Positions 32,749 to 43,029 are shown, counted from the stretch's first letter. The stretch is 64,000 bases of DNA from Planctomycetota bacterium (GCA_016776905.1 JADHSM010000013.1:1-64000), one strand, 5' to 3'. Numbers and translations: made by a program. Notes: a model not told the origin generated them from the sequence alone.

Positions 32749-33705
32749 TTATGGGCGTGGATGAAACTTATTGTGAGTGTCGAGAAGCTTCTTTCGTTCT
32801 ACGTGAGTATAGATCTCTGTTGAACTGACGCTTGAATGCCCCAGTAATTCTTGAATAGCAAACAGCTCCGCATTGTTTGCCAATAAATGTGTCGCATAAG
32901 AGTGCCGCAGCATATGAGGATGTACGGGTAAATGGAGTCCTGCGTGGAGCGCTGATTTTTTAAGAATCTCATAAACACTTCTGCGATTCACCGGGAGCCC
33001 TCTGATCGAGAGGAAGACTCTGTCATCCTTTGCGGGGACGACAGGCCGCTCATGTTCTTGGTACTTGCTGACCGCGAGAGAAGCTCGATCTCCGACCGGA
33101 ATGATGCGTTCTTTGGATCCCTTACCGATGCATCTCAGAAACCCTTCTCTGAGGAACAAGTCTCCTGGCCTTAAGCCGCAAAGTTCAGAGACACGCATTC
33201 CTGTACTGTAGAGTAACTCAACGATAGCTCTATCCCGGAGTGGGCAGCGCGCAGATCGATCAGGATCCCCCGCCGCAGTAATAAGATTTTCGACCTGCTC
33301 TAGGGACAAGGTGTGGGGCAGTTTTTTGTCTTTGCGAGGGAGTTGAATCAGATCGGTCGGGTTATCTTCGAGACGATTGTCTTTGACAAGGAATCTGTAG
33401 AACCCACGAATAGCGACCAGTTTTCGTTGCCGGCTATGCGCGCTGATCTCTTGATCGGAGAGAGCCTTAAGAAATTGCTGGAGGTGCTCGCGTTGAATTC
33501 CGGAAGGAAAATCCAGTCCTGTTTTCTGACTGAAATTGAAAAGCTCGAGGAGATCCCGTGTGTAGGCAGAGAGGGTATTATCTGCCAGACCTTTTTCAAC
33601 ACGGAGATAATCTATCCACAGAGTCAGGCTGGGAGGGAGATCTTTGGAATGACGTCCTCCAGAACCAATTCCATTGGTCCCTTGCGAGGGGATTCGACGC
33701 TTCAT
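32749..33705 (-). CDS. Tyrosine recombinase of the XerC/XerD type
   Basis: 318 residues, the Xer size. The N-terminal SAM-like DNA-binding domain (about 25-115: LTLWIDYLRVEKGLADNTLSAY) precedes the catalytic domain with all active residues: Arg in STGMRVSELCGL, Lys in GKGSKERIIPV, His-x-x-Arg in HPHMLRHSYATHLL, His in LGHSSVSSTEIYTHV and its Tyr. It probably resolves chromosome dimers at dif during division. There are no att-like repeats or phage genes around it, so it is not an integrase of a resident element. Whether it is XerC or XerD cannot be decided. Confidence 0.92.
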   Translation of the reverse strand: MKRRIPSQGTNGIGSGGRHSKDLPPSLTLWIDYLRVEKGLADNTLSAYTRDLLELFNFSQKTGLDFPSGIQREHLQQFLKALSDQEISAHSRQRKLVAIRGFYRFLVKDNRLEDNPTDLIQLPRKDKKLPHTLSLEQVENLITAAGDPDRSARCPLRDRAIVELLYSTGMRVSELCGLRPGDLFLREGFLRCIGKGSKERIIPVGDRASLAVSKYQEHERPVVPAKDDRVFLSIRGLPVNRRSVYEILKKSALHAGLHLPVHPHMLRHSYATHLLANNAELFAIQELLGHSSVSSTEIYTHVERKKLLDTHNKFHPRP

Positions 33706-34052
33706 AGAATCGGGCCGCTCTCAGGTATCTCTGGGAAGGGTCCTGTTTCAGGTTTTTCGACCCCTTGGGGTGGAATAGACATGGTCCCGAATCCCTCCCG
33801 GGTGCGTGGGCAGACCACCGTAGGATATCGAATTTTGCGAATTCAGGCCAGTTTTCCTTTAAGAAGGGCCAGAATTTGAATCTTTGAGCAGAATTTATCA
33901 GGAGTGTCATGGTTTCCGAGGTGAGACGACTGCAAACTCTTCGGAACATTTGGTGGGAAAGCGAAGCTCGAATGACTTTTGCAATCCGGATGACTTGGCT
34001 ATCGAGATCTTAAAATTGACCAGAACTGAATACAGTTCTTTCGGGGAGAAGT
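33706..34052. other. Gene-free stretch between recombinase and DksA-like genes
   Basis: About 350 bases. A frame at 33884-34081 has no family resemblance and overlaps the next gene. The only notable feature is a perfect hairpin AGAACTG-AATA-CAGTTCT (34022-34039) just before the ribosome site of the DksA-like gene. Confidence 0.5.
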
Positions 34053-34403
34053 ATGGCGAAGAAAAAATACCTAAAGCGTGAACTGGACTCCTTCAAGAAG
34101 ATCCTCCTTCAACATAGAGCAGTTGTTACAGGCAACATGAGTACTCTGGAGGGAGAAGGTCGCGGCTCCAGTGGAGATGAAGGCGATCTGAGTTCAGAGA
34201 ACTTTGAGATCGAATTGACTCTGACAGCAATGCAGAGTGAGACGAACTTGATCCAAGAGATCGATGAAGCTCTGCAGAGGATTGCGGACGGGAGTTACGG
34301 TGTCTGCGAGGATACCGGCGATTTGATTCCTGAACCACGCCTGCAGGCGATTCCGTGGACCCGGCTTTGCGTCGAGGCACAGGCCCGCAGGGAGAGATCC
34401 TGA
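34053..34403 (+). CDS. DksA/TraR-family protein with half-lost zinc finger
   Basis: 116 residues. An acidic coiled coil (1-80, with SSGDEGDLSSENFEIEL resembling the loop that enters the RNA-polymerase channel) is followed by YGVCEDTGDLIPEPRLQAIPWTRLC, the zinc-finger region of the family. Each CxxC pair keeps only its first Cys (CEDT and CVEA), as in some DksA relatives that do not bind zinc. The family binds RNA polymerase and changes initiation, often with ppGpp. A perfect hairpin precedes its ribosome site (GGGGAG). pyrD begins 14 bases after its stop. Confidence 0.82.
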   Translation: MAKKKYLKRELDSFKKILLQHRAVVTGNMSTLEGEGRGSSGDEGDLSSENFEIELTLTAMQSETNLIQEIDEALQRIADGSYGVCEDTGDLIPEPRLQAIPWTRLCVEAQARRERS

Positions 34404-34416
34404 TCCAGGAGGCCCA

Positions 34417-35403
34417 TTGAAGAGAGAGTCCGTAGAGAGCGCTTCAGTTGAGTTGTCAGTAAGGGTTCCGTCTCCTGGTGGTGACCTGATGTTGTCTCAT
34501 CCTGTGTTGCCGGCTTCGGGTACTTTTGGATACGGCGAAGAGTTTGAACCATTTCTTCCTCCGGGTACCTTCAGCGCCATCGTTCCGAAGTCCATCTCTG
34601 TGGAGTCAAGGCCGGGAAATCCACCTCCGCGAGCCATCGAAACCCCTTCTGGATTATTGAATTCCATTGGCTTGCAAAACCCAGGTCTCGATCTTTTTGT
34701 TTCCGACTATTTACCGCGACTGCAGAGATATGGTGTTCCCATCCTCGTCAACGTGGTCGGTAAAAATATCGAAGACTACTGCACTGTCGTGGAGGCTCTA
34801 GAGGGACAAGAACTGATTCGGGGATATGAACTGAATGTCTCTTGTCCCAATGTGAAAGAAGGTCTCAGATTTGGTCTCGACCCCGAGGCCACTGCAGCTT
34901 TGATTTCCGCTGTCCGAGAGAAGACTTCCGGAGTCTTGATGGCGAAACTCACTCCAAATGTGACTGATATCGCAGAGCATGCCGTAGCCGCTCAATCAGC
35001 AGGGGCGGATGCGATCTCCCTGATCAATACCGTTCGGGCCATGTCTGTGGATTGGCGTCAAGGTCGCTCACGGATTGGTACCGATACCGGAGGACTCTCC
35101 GGGCCTGCTATCCGTCCTATCGCTCTCAGAATGGTCTGGGAAGCGTGTCAGGCCGTCGATATCCCCGTCTGTGCGATAGGTGGCATATCTTCCGCTGAGC
35201 ATATCCTCGAGTTTGTCAGCGTGGGAGCCTCCATGGTTCAGGTCGGAACCCATCTCTATCGGGAGCCGACGTGTTTGCCTGAAATTCTCCGTGAATTACA
35301 GGAATTGCTCGCCAAGGAGGGCATCTGCCACCTCGACGAACTCCGAGGAACCTTCGGGGGTCTCTCGGATCGGTTGCCGGAAAGATCCCGTCCAGTACCC
35401 TAA
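34417..35403 (+). CDS. pyrD: Dihydroorotate dehydrogenase (class 1B-like)
   Basis: 328 residues. FMN-barrel enzyme with SGTFGYGEEFEPF near the start, NSIGLQNPGLD, the active-site Cys in ELNVSCPNVKEG, LTPNVTDIAEHA, GGLSGPAIRPIALRMV and IGGISSAEHILEFVSVGAS. These are the features of the class 1B catalytic subunit, which oxidises dihydroorotate to orotate with electrons passed to a PyrK partner (not in this window). Starts with TTG at 34417 behind CAGGAGG. Confidence 0.92.
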   Translation: MKRESVESASVELSVRVPSPGGDLMLSHPVLPASGTFGYGEEFEPFLPPGTFSAIVPKSISVESRPGNPPPRAIETPSGLLNSIGLQNPGLDLFVSDYLPRLQRYGVPILVNVVGKNIEDYCTVVEALEGQELIRGYELNVSCPNVKEGLRFGLDPEATAALISAVREKTSGVLMAKLTPNVTDIAEHAVAAQSAGADAISLINTVRAMSVDWRQGRSRIGTDTGGLSGPAIRPIALRMVWEACQAVDIPVCAIGGISSAEHILEFVSVGASMVQVGTHLYREPTCLPEILRELQELLAKEGICHLDELRGTFGGLSDRLPERSRPVP

Positions 35404-35443
35404 GAACTGAATCTAATAAGGCCGAATTCAGAAGGGCTGAAAA

Positions 35444-38065
35444 ATGGGTCTCTTCGACGGTATTCGGGGGATTGTTGAAAAGTTCGTTCCTTCAAGGAAC
35501 GACAAGATACTGCGAGGGGTGACTCCTCTCGTGGACAAGATCAATGAATTAGAGCCTCAGTTTGAAAGGCTCAGTCAGCATGATCTGCTCTCTCTCACCG
35601 ATCAGTTTCGTTCACGTCTAGAATCCGGTGAATCTCTCGAGGATCTTCTCCCCGAAGCGTACGCCGCTGTCAGGGAATCTTCCCGAAGGAATCTGAAGAC
35701 GGGCACAGGTGTCTCCATGAGACACTACGACGTCCAATTGATTGGTGGCATAGTTCTCAATCATGGTGGCATCGCAGAGATGAGAACAGGTGAAGGAAAG
35801 ACCCTTGTGGCGACCCTGCCTGCTTATCTCAATGCGCTTCCTGCCAAGGGCGTTCATGTGGTGACAGTGAACGATTACCTCGCGAAGAGGGACTCCGATT
35901 GGATGAGACCGGTTTTCCAAGCTTTAGGGATGACGGTGGGTGCGATTCAGTCGAACATGCAAAGCCAAGAACGGCTTGAGCAATATGGCTGCGATGTGAC
36001 CTACGGAACCAATAATGAGTTTGGCTTCGATTATCTTCGGGACAACATGAAGACTCGACCAGAGGACCAATGCCAGAAGCATCGAGCCTTTGCCATCATC
36101 GACGAAGTCGACTCTATATTGATCGACGAAGCTCGAACTCCTCTGATCATTTCTGGTCCTGCAGAAAAGTCTACTGACGTTTACTACAACGCAGATCGCG
36201 CGGTCCGGAAATTAGTTCGTGATCGCCATTTTGAAGTCAAAGAAAAGGAACAGCAGGTGATTCTCTCAGAGGAGGGAATCGAGGCGGCTGAAAAACTCGT
36301 CGGAGTTGATTCCTTTTATTCTTTCGAGAATATGCACTGGCCCCATCATATCGAACAGGCGCTGAAGGCTCACCACCTCTACCGCAAGGATGTCGATTAC
36401 GTGGTCAACGAGGGCGAAGTCGTCATCGTGGATGAGTTCACGGGAAGATTGATGGACGGAAGGCGATGGTCTGACGGACTTCATCAAGCGGTCGAGGCTA
36501 AGGAAAGCCTTAAAATCAAGGATGAGAATCAGACTCTCGCGACGATTACCTTCCAGAATTTCTTCAGGCTCTACGACAAGATTTCTGGAATGACCGGAAC
36601 TGCAAAGACTGAAGCTGAAGAATTCCGTGAGATTTACGGATTAGAAGTCGTCGAGATTCCGACGAACAAAATCATCGCTCGTGATGACCAATCCGACATC
36701 GTTTATCGCACGACCCGCGAAAAATGGAATGCTGTCGTCGATCGTATCGAAGAAGAGAATAAAATCGGTCGCCCCATGCTGGTTGGAACCATTTCGATCG
36801 AGGATTCGGAGTCTGTTTCTGCCGCACTGACCCGCAGAGGGATTCCGCACAATGTACTCAATGCAAAACATCATGAGAGGGAAGCTGAGATCATCTCTGA
36901 AGCGGGTCTCATGAATAAAGTGACCATCGCTACAAATATGGCGGGTCGAGGCACTGATATCGTTCTGGGAGAAGGGGTCAATGAGGTGGGTGGCCTGATG
37001 GTCATCGGTTCCGAAAGACATGAATCTCGCAGAATCGACAATCAGTTACGAGGCCGATGTGGTCGACAAGGAGATCCTGGAGCAACGCTATTCTTCCTGT
37101 CTTTGGAAGACGATTTGATGCGCTTGTTTGCCAGTGACCGAGTTTCCGCAATGCTGAAAAGATTTGGAATGGAAGAGGGTGTGGATATTTCTCACCCGAT
37201 GGTTTCACGATCGATTGAAAAAGCTCAGAAAAAGGTCGAAGCCCGAAACTTTGAAATCAGAAAAAATCTTTTGGAGTATGACCAGGTGATGGACAGTCAG
37301 CGCAAAGCTGTCTACCAAATCCGCGATCGAGTTTTGGTCTCGGATAACCTCCTCGAATTGATCCGTGATCAGTTCGAAGAATCACTGACACAGTTCCATG
37401 CAGGATTACTTGAGATTGATGATCCCGAGAAATCAGTGGAAAAGATGCTCTCAGAGCACGTTTCTCAGCGCTTCGGAGTGGAAGTGTCCGCCTCTGATCT
37501 CAAGGAGATGGGCGAGGATCATCTACTGGAAGGCATCACGGATCTTTGGACTTCTGTGGTGACGAGCAAGAGAGACCGTGCCGGTGATGGCGATTTTGAT
37601 CGATTGTTGCATTACCTCTTACTCCGATCCCTCGATGAGAAATGGAAAGAACATCTCCATGCGATGGATCAATTGAGAACAGGGGTGGGGATGCGCAGTT
37701 ATGCGCAGGTTGATCCTAAACTGGAGTACAAGCGTGAGGGATTCCGCATGTTCTCTGGAATGCTGCATCAGTATAAAGAGGAAACCTCTTCTGTGATTTC
37801 TCGTATTCGTATTGAGAAAGTGGATGAATCGGCGCAGCAAGAGCAGTTGGAAAGCACCTGGAGTGGTCGCTCTGAAGGCGTTTCTGTCGATGCTGCACGT
37901 GAGCAATTTGAATCACATTCGAAGAGAATGGATCAGGGAGTCTCGAGCTCGCAATCCAAGGCTTCAGTTGAGACCATCCGAAATGACGACCCAAAGGTGG
38001 GTCGAAACGATGATTGCCCCTGTGGTAGTGGGAAAAAATACAAAAAGTGCCACGGGAAAACCTGA
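35444..38065 (+). CDS. secA: Preprotein translocase ATPase SecA
   Basis: 873 residues, full length. Walker A in [18 protein letters not shown]-type box [22 protein letters not shown], ATPase domain 2 with [16 protein letters not shown] and [11 protein letters not shown], the helical wing and scaffold, and a C-terminal zinc-binding tail ([19 protein letters not shown]). It drives Sec export across the inner membrane and serves the secreted proteins seen here. The gap before waaA is 51 bases. Confidence 0.97.
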   Translation: MGLFDGIRGIVEKFVPSRNDKILRGVTPLVDKINELEPQFERLSQHDLLSLTDQFRSRLESGESLEDLLPEAYAAVRESSRRNLKTGTGVSMRHYDVQLIGGIVLNHGGIAEMRTGEGKTLVATLPAYLNALPAKGVHVVTVNDYLAKRDSDWMRPVFQALGMTVGAIQSNMQSQERLEQYGCDVTYGTNNEFGFDYLRDNMKTRPEDQCQKHRAFAIIDEVDSILIDEARTPLIISGPAEKSTDVYYNADRAVRKLVRDRHFEVKEKEQQVILSEEGIEAAEKLVGVDSFYSFENMHWPHHIEQALKAHHLYRKDVDYVVNEGEVVIVDEFTGRLMDGRRWSDGLHQAVEAKESLKIKDENQTLATITFQNFFRLYDKISGMTGTAKTEAEEFREIYGLEVVEIPTNKIIARDDQSDIVYRTTREKWNAVVDRIEEENKIGRPMLVGTISIEDSESVSAALTRRGIPHNVLNAKHHEREAEIISEAGLMNKVTIATNMAGRGTDIVLGEGVNEVGGLMVIGSERHESRRIDNQLRGRCGRQGDPGATLFFLSLEDDLMRLFASDRVSAMLKRFGMEEGVDISHPMVSRSIEKAQKKVEARNFEIRKNLLEYDQVMDSQRKAVYQIRDRVLVSDNLLELIRDQFEESLTQFHAGLLEIDDPEKSVEKMLSEHVSQRFGVEVSASDLKEMGEDHLLEGITDLWTSVVTSKRDRAGDGDFDRLLHYLLLRSLDEKWKEHLHAMDQLRTGVGMRSYAQVDPKLEYKREGFRMFSGMLHQYKEETSSVISRIRIEKVDESAQQEQLESTWSGRSEGVSVDAAREQFESHSKRMDQGVSSSQSKASVETIRNDDPKVGRNDDCPCGSGKKYKKCHGKT

Positions 38066-38116
38066 GCAGACTGATTCAGGTTTGCCAGCGTTCAAGTCCC
38101 CCGGAGGTCTTGTGAC

Positions 38117-39400
38117 ATGAGGACTGCACCGTTCACTTTATCTGGGGTGACCTTATGTCTGAGCATTCTGTTGGATGTTCTCATGATCCCGCTGCTCCTC
38201 ATCGCTCTTCCTTGGCTACTCTTCAAAATTGTCATAGAGGGAAGAGGCTTTGGGAGTCTGAGGGATCGAATCGGAAGAGCTTATATATCTCGGCCCTCTC
38301 GTCCCCGAATTTTGATCCATGCTGCGAGTGTGGGAGAAGTTCGAATGACAGTTCCATTACTCAGGGAACTGCGGGATAAGCATCCTGGCAAAGAGTTCAT
38401 TGTCACAACAATGACGACGGGGGCCTACGATCTCGCCCAGCGGATTCTACCGGAATGCCAGGTTCAGCTGTTGCCATTGGACCTAGGTGTGTTCATGAAT
38501 TCTTTTTTGTCTCGAATCCAACCTACTGCAGTCATTTTGGTCGAGTTGGAATATTGGCCTCAGTTTCTATTAGCATGCAAAGCTAGATCGATTCCTGTTC
38601 TCGTCGTGAATGGCAGAATTTCAGATAGAGGCCTGAAGCGTTGGCAGAAATGGAATTGGCTTCTTGGCTGGATGACGAGAATCCCTTCAAGAGTGTTGGC
38701 GAGAAGTGAAGAAGACGCCGATCGATTTGTTCAGATTGGAACTCCTGCCGAGCGAGTAAGAATCACAGGCAATCTCAAGTATGACATGGCGAAACCTGAA
38801 GTGTCCCGACGAGGTTCGTCGTCGAATAGGGGATTCACTTGGATGGCCGGTTGTACGCATCCCGGTGAAGAAGATGTGGTTCTCTCGGTTCACCGGGAAT
38901 TACTTCAAGAGTTCCCCGATATTCATCTCATCATTGCACCGCGACATATTGAGAGAAGTGAGACTGTTCGGAAACAGGTCTCTGCTTCTGGATGGGGACC
39001 GATCTTCTCTTCTGGGAGTAACGTGGCCAAGGGTGACGAAGTCGTCATCGTGGATCAATTGGGAGTTCTCGACGAATTTTACGAGCAATCCGATGCGGCT
39101 TTTGTGGGCGGAAGCCTTGTCCAGCGCGGCGGGCATAACCTCCTAGAACCGGTCCTTTCCGGGTGTTTCACCTGTCATGGCCCCCATGTCCAAAATTTCA
39201 GGGATATGGCGACACCCCTCGCAGAGATGGGGGCTGTCCGAGAGGTTCAAGACAGGCAGGAGCTCTTGATGTGGCTCCAGAAGCGTATTCAGTGCCGTTC
39301 AGAGGGGCCATTAAGTCAGGGACTGATTTCGCGGGTCAGAGAGAATCTTGGCGGAGCCGCCAAAAGGACCGTGAAAGATCTGGCACCCTGGATCGATTGA
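38117..39400 (+). CDS. waaA: 3-deoxy-D-manno-octulosonic acid (Kdo) transferase
   Basis: 427 residues. An N-terminal hydrophobic anchor (about 10-38) is followed by the GT30-type domain with HAASVGEVRMTVPLLREL (containing the catalytic Glu), TTMTTGAYDLAQRI, VELEYWPQFL, VVNGRISDRG, ITGNLKYDM and a C-terminal VGGSLVQRGGHNLLEP. It adds Kdo to lipid A precursor at the inner membrane. The gene implies that the cell makes a lipid-A type outer membrane. Ribosome site GGAGG, nine bases before the ATG. Confidence 0.93.
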   Translation: MRTAPFTLSGVTLCLSILLDVLMIPLLLIALPWLLFKIVIEGRGFGSLRDRIGRAYISRPSRPRILIHAASVGEVRMTVPLLRELRDKHPGKEFIVTTMTTGAYDLAQRILPECQVQLLPLDLGVFMNSFLSRIQPTAVILVELEYWPQFLLACKARSIPVLVVNGRISDRGLKRWQKWNWLLGWMTRIPSRVLARSEEDADRFVQIGTPAERVRITGNLKYDMAKPEVSRRGSSSNRGFTWMAGCTHPGEEDVVLSVHRELLQEFPDIHLIIAPRHIERSETVRKQVSASGWGPIFSSGSNVAKGDEVVIVDQLGVLDEFYEQSDAAFVGGSLVQRGGHNLLEPVLSGCFTCHGPHVQNFRDMATPLAEMGAVREVQDRQELLMWLQKRIQCRSEGPLSQGLISRVRENLGGAAKRTVKDLAPWID

Positions 39401-39467
39401 CCCGGAGTTGGTTGGCGAAGGGCCCATCAGTGGCTAGATTAATCCGATTCACATGAAACAAATGACC

Positions 39468-39497
39468 GTGGTCCAAGGGGTATAGCCTTGAGGCCAC
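39468..39497 (+). promoter_or_regulatory. Leader hairpin of metK
   Basis: GTGGTC (39468-39473) pairs with GGCCAC (39492-39497) with one G-U, and after one bulged A, CAAGG pairs with CCTTG around the loop GGTATAG: 11 pairs. It ends three bases before the ribosome site AGGAAGGA (39501-39508). It does not look like any SAM riboswitch I know, but its position would let it control translation. Confidence 0.5.
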
Positions 39498-39513
39498 TGC
39501 AGGAAGGAAACCG

Positions 39514-40674
39514 ATGCTCATCGAGAATGCTTTCTTTACCTCCGAGTCGGTGTCCGTCGGACATCCGGACAAGATGGCTGACCAGATTTCTGATGCTGTC
39601 CTCGACGCATACCTCGCCGGAGATCCTCAGAGTCGGGTGGCTTGTGAAACGATGGTGACCACGGGATTAGTGGTCGTTGCTGGAGAAGTAACGAGTAACA
39701 CCGTTGTTGATATTCCCGCCTTAGTTAGAAAAACAGTCCGAGAGATCGGATACACCGATTCCGCTATGGGATTCGATGCGGAAACCTGTTCGGTGATGGT
39801 GTCTCTAGATAAACAGAGCCCTGATATTGCGATGGGTGTCGATCGAGAGGGAGCCGGTGACCAGGGTTTAATGTTCGGGTACGCCTGCGATGAAACTCCT
39901 GAGTTGATGCCGCTGCCGATCAGCCTCTCCCACAAGTTGGTGGCTGAACACAAAAGGTTGAGAGATGCCGGAGCTGCTCCGTTCCTCAGACCGGATGCAA
40001 AGAGTCAGGTTACAGTCGAGTATGTTGATGGAAAGCCAGCGCGGATTGACGCAGTTGTGTTCTCTTCTCAACACTCAGAGGATGTTTCCAATGAAGATTT
40101 GCATGCCTTTATCAACGAAAGCATCATTCAAGTCGTCATTCCTTCGGAGCTCCTTGATGACAATACGAAGTACTACATCAATCCAACGGGGCGATTTGTT
40201 GTGGGCGGTCCCCAAGGTGACTGCGGCCTCACAGGAAGAAAAATCATCGTTGATACATACGGTGGAATGGGACGACATGGAGGAGGAGCCTTCAGTGGCA
40301 AGGACCCTTCAAAAGTAGATCGCTCAGCATGCTACATGGCCCGATTCGTGGCTAAGAATATCGTCGCAGCAGGATTGGCTCGTCGCTGTGAAGTTCAATT
40401 GGCGTATGCCATTGGAGTTGCTGAGCCGATGTCCGTTCTTGTCGATACCTTTGGAACTGGCACAGTTTCGGGTGCTGAATTGCAGAAATTAGTGAAGGAA
40501 GCTTTCGATCTGACTCCTGCTGGAATCATTTCAAGCCTCGATCTTCGTCGCCCTATCTATGGTCCCACTGCGGCCCATGGACATTTCGGGCGCGCAGCCA
40601 GCGGATTCCCATGGGAAGAAGTTTCTAAAGTCGAGGCTCTCAAGTCTCTTGCCGAAGGCGTCGCTGGAGCCTAG
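39514..40674 (+). CDS. metK: S-adenosylmethionine synthetase
   Basis: 386 residues. [23 protein letters not shown] at the start, [41 protein letters not shown] and [17 protein letters not shown] are the family signatures. It makes the methyl donor SAM from methionine and ATP. Its TAG stop overlaps the stop of the convergent zincin gene in a CTAG palindrome. Confidence 0.97.
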   Translation: MLIENAFFTSESVSVGHPDKMADQISDAVLDAYLAGDPQSRVACETMVTTGLVVVAGEVTSNTVVDIPALVRKTVREIGYTDSAMGFDAETCSVMVSLDKQSPDIAMGVDREGAGDQGLMFGYACDETPELMPLPISLSHKLVAEHKRLRDAGAAPFLRPDAKSQVTVEYVDGKPARIDAVVFSSQHSEDVSNEDLHAFINESIIQVVIPSELLDDNTKYYINPTGRFVVGGPQGDCGLTGRKIIVDTYGGMGRHGGGAFSGKDPSKVDRSACYMARFVAKNIVAAGLARRCEVQLAYAIGVAEPMSVLVDTFGTGTVSGAELQKLVKEAFDLTPAGIISSLDLRRPIYGPTAAHGHFGRAASGFPWEEVSKVEALKSLAEGVAGA

Positions 40675-41513
40675 GCCAAACCCATTTTAGAGACATCGTC
40701 CTCATCGAGGCCGAGGTGGTGACCGATCTCGTGGAGCAAGGTGATACGCACTTGCTCCACGAGATCTTTTGCATCTCGGGACATGCGCTCAAGGTTTCTA
40801 CGATAAATTCGAATAGATGAAGCGGTTGGCATTCCCTCTGATGAAGAGAATCCGCCAAGGTGGCGGTTAGGCATGCCGTCCCCGAAGTACAAGCCCAGTG
40901 TGTCAGGACTGATTTGACCTCGGGACTCTTGAATCAGAATCAGTTCCGGAAGATTCTCAAGAATCACTGGGACTTCTTCCATTTGTTTGCGAATAGGGTC
41001 AGGGAGTTCTTCAAGAACATGTGCGATCAGTTCATGAGCTTCGTCCGCACTGATCACTGGAATAGCAGGATTTCCTGCGGGATCCAATTCGGTCGCTCGC
41101 TTGAAGTGTTCGTCAGCCGTTTCGGAATCACCCATGTGGTCGCGACAAAGACCGAGGAAAAATTCTCGATCGGCAGATTCTAATTCGTCTGAGGGGTCGT
41201 GGCTTAACGACAGAATGAGAGCGCCTTGAGGATCTCCAGTCAAGAATCGTGCTTCTGAAAGACGAAGTTGTAACATCTTTATCAACTCTTCGTCAGAGCC
41301 TGGGGCGGAGCTACCGAGAGAGTCTAGGTCGGTGAGTATCTTCAGAGCATCCGCTGGTAGACCCACTTCGATATAAGCAGTTGCAATAAGAAGGCGACCA
41401 TCCATGTCATCAACTTTTGATTCGAGACTGCGGGCGAGTTCTAGGCAACGGTCGTAGTCGAACTCTTGAAGAGAGTCCTTGAGTTGAAACAGGAGCGGGT
41501 CTAGTTCTGTCAT
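40671..41513 (-). CDS. TPR protein fused to a zincin metallopeptidase domain
   Basis: 280 residues. The first half is made of helical repeats ([56 protein letters not shown]) of the TPR kind. The second half resembles the small zincin family whose members end in a zinc site: here [11 protein letters not shown] at 261-271. The family hydrolyses peptide bonds by homology; no substrate is known. ATG 41513 is chosen because starts further up would overlap the esterase gene. The stop codons of this gene and metK share the CTAG at 40671-40674. It follows the esterase gene by five bases. Confidence 0.75.
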   Translation of the reverse strand: MTELDPLLFQLKDSLQEFDYDRCLELARSLESKVDDMDGRLLIATAYIEVGLPADALKILTDLDSLGSSAPGSDEELIKMLQLRLSEARFLTGDPQGALILSLSHDPSDELESADREFFLGLCRDHMGDSETADEHFKRATELDPAGNPAIPVISADEAHELIAHVLEELPDPIRKQMEEVPVILENLPELILIQESRGQISPDTLGLYFGDGMPNRHLGGFSSSEGMPTASSIRIYRRNLERMSRDAKDLVEQVRITLLHEIGHHLGLDEDDVSKMGLA

Positions 41514-41518
41514 TGTAT

Positions 41519-42202
41519 TTAAAATTCTTTCAGCCATTGGGCCAGTATTGAAACGCAATGATCACCGATTGCGTGTTTCTCATCATGCCATTCAATTGTG
41601 GGTTTCGCCCCTGCTGTAGTGAGGATTTCCGCTGATTTTACGACAGGTTCTGCTGCAGTCAGGCGGTCTGCTTTATCGTGCAGAAAGAGAATCTTGGGAA
41701 GGTGCCCCTGAGCGAGTTCCTTTTCCAGAAATTCATGTTTGAGTCTTGCAGATGCGATGCAGCAGGATTGGAAAATATCAGGGTGTCGACAGGCGATGTA
41801 GCCTGCGAGATAGCCACCTTGACTGAATCCTAGCAGGTGAAGAGGTACGTCAGGGATCGTCGAATCTAGAGCGATGGCTTCCACCAGCTGGAGGAGGTCT
41901 TCTTCTGACCTATCGAGAGAGAGGCGAAAACCGGGTTGATCGCCAGTGTAGATGTACCAGGCATGGCCCTGACGAGGTCCAGATTTACCTCGGATTTCCA
42001 CGGGGTATGGACCTGACGGAAGAATCAGCCCGATTCCGTGTTGGCTGAGCTGTTGCAACTTTCGGCCAAGATCATCGCCATCCTGGCCCATACCATGAAG
42101 TCCCATGAGTATTAATTTGGGCTCTCCTTCAGGGGGAATCCATGTCCATGGAACTTGCAACTCGAAGAGCCGCGAATGATGCACCGGGTTCAACGAATCC
42201 AA
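41519..42202 (-). CDS. Phospholipase/carboxylesterase-type alpha/beta hydrolase
   Basis: 227 residues. The nucleophile Ser127 is in LLGFSQGGYLAG, the acid Asp179 in FLHDKADRLTA, and the His210 in HDEKHAIGDH, with LMGLHGMGQDGDDL as oxyanion loop. It has no signal peptide and is probably cytoplasmic. Family members cleave carboxyl esters or thioesters on lipids or proteins. Start ATG 42202; co-transcribed with the zincin gene downstream. Confidence 0.88.
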   Translation of the reverse strand: MDSLNPVHHSRLFELQVPWTWIPPEGEPKLILMGLHGMGQDGDDLGRKLQQLSQHGIGLILPSGPYPVEIRGKSGPRQGHAWYIYTGDQPGFRLSLDRSEEDLLQLVEAIALDSTIPDVPLHLLGFSQGGYLAGYIACRHPDIFQSCCIASARLKHEFLEKELAQGHLPKILFLHDKADRLTAAEPVVKSAEILTTAGAKPTIEWHDEKHAIGDHCVSILAQWLKEF

Positions 42203-42320
42203 CCTCTCTTGATGTGAAAGACTTTTGCCATGACATTAGGATATCCGTAATAGGGTCATGATTCAGTCTCAAATCAAAATGACTTTTAGCGGATAGAATT
42301 CACAGGATGGATATCAAACT

Positions 42321-42980
42321 ATGACTATGCAAGATTCAAAAAGTTCTTCTCCCGGACTGGGAGATTCAGCACCTGACTTTGAAGCTCAAACGACACACGG
42401 GATGATTCGTTTTTCTGAGTGGCAGGCGGGGCGTTGGGTCATACTCTTCTCACATCCTGCGGATTTTACGCCAGTGTGCACCACAGAGTTTGTCGAGTTT
42501 TGCCATTGTTCTGAGTTCATGAAAGATCGAGATGTGGCATTGCTAGGCTGTTCTGTTGATAGCATCTATTCTCATATTGCGTGGATCAGGGATATCGAAT
42601 CGAAGTTCTCTGTAGACGTGGACTTTCCTGTGATTGCCGATTTGGATCAAGCAGTTTCAAGGAAGTACGGAATGATATCTGAGCCGACTTCGCAGACTGC
42701 TCCAGTGAGGTCTGTCTTCTTTATCGATGGCGAAGGAACAGTGAGAGCGGTCATTAGTTACCCTCCGGAAGTCGGAAGATCCTTCTCTGAAATTAAGCGA
42801 GTGATAGAAGCCCTGCAAGTTGTTGATCGTCATGGGGTTTCATGTCCTGCAAATTGGACTAGGGGTGAGGCTGTTATCGTTCCTCCTCCAAAAACAACGG
42901 CTGATGCCAAACAAAGATCACAGGATGACGAGCTTGATTCCAAAGATTGGTACCTTTCGCATAAAAAAATCGAGGACTAG
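42321..42980 (+). CDS. Peroxiredoxin of the Prx6/AhpC type
   Basis: 219 residues. The peroxidatic Cys53 lies in SHPADFTPVCTTEF, with Arg130 in APVRSVFFID and a later Cys175 in GVSCPANWTRGEAVIVPP, the arrangement of the Prx6-like subfamily. It reduces hydrogen peroxide and alkyl hydroperoxides with thiol donors. The last codons overlap the terminator hairpin of the convergent dockerin-like gene (42970-43000). The ATG is followed by a second in-frame ATG at 42327. Confidence 0.93.
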   Translation: MTMQDSKSSSPGLGDSAPDFEAQTTHGMIRFSEWQAGRWVILFSHPADFTPVCTTEFVEFCHCSEFMKDRDVALLGCSVDSIYSHIAWIRDIESKFSVDVDFPVIADLDQAVSRKYGMISEPTSQTAPVRSVFFIDGEGTVRAVISYPPEVGRSFSEIKRVIEALQVVDRHGVSCPANWTRGEAVIVPPPKTTADAKQRSQDDELDSKDWYLSHKKIED

Positions 42981-43000
42981 CGAAAATCGCCAGTCCTCGA
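42961..43000 (-). terminator. Terminator of the 43030-43857 gene, reading into the peroxiredoxin end
   Basis: On the minus strand a stem TCGAGGACT/AGTCCTCGA with inner GCGA/TCGC is followed by ATTTTTTTAT. The stem overlaps the peroxiredoxin stop codon. It ends transcription from the dockerin-like gene on the minus strand. Confidence 0.8.
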
Positions 43001-43029
43001 AGCAAGATTTAGTTTTATGAGAATCGTGC

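Noticed and set aside
32749-33705. The Xer-type recombinase as an integrase of a mobile element
   Set aside because: There are no phage or transfer genes, tRNA target or att-like direct repeats around it, and its size and motifs fit housekeeping XerC/D.
33884-34081. A 65-codon open frame before the DksA-like gene
   Set aside because: It overlaps the DksA-like start, has no ribosome site and no recognisable sequence.
39401-39513. A known SAM riboswitch before metK
   Set aside because: I could not match the leader to SAM-I, SAM-II, SAM-III or SAH core sequences. Only a single hairpin is supported.
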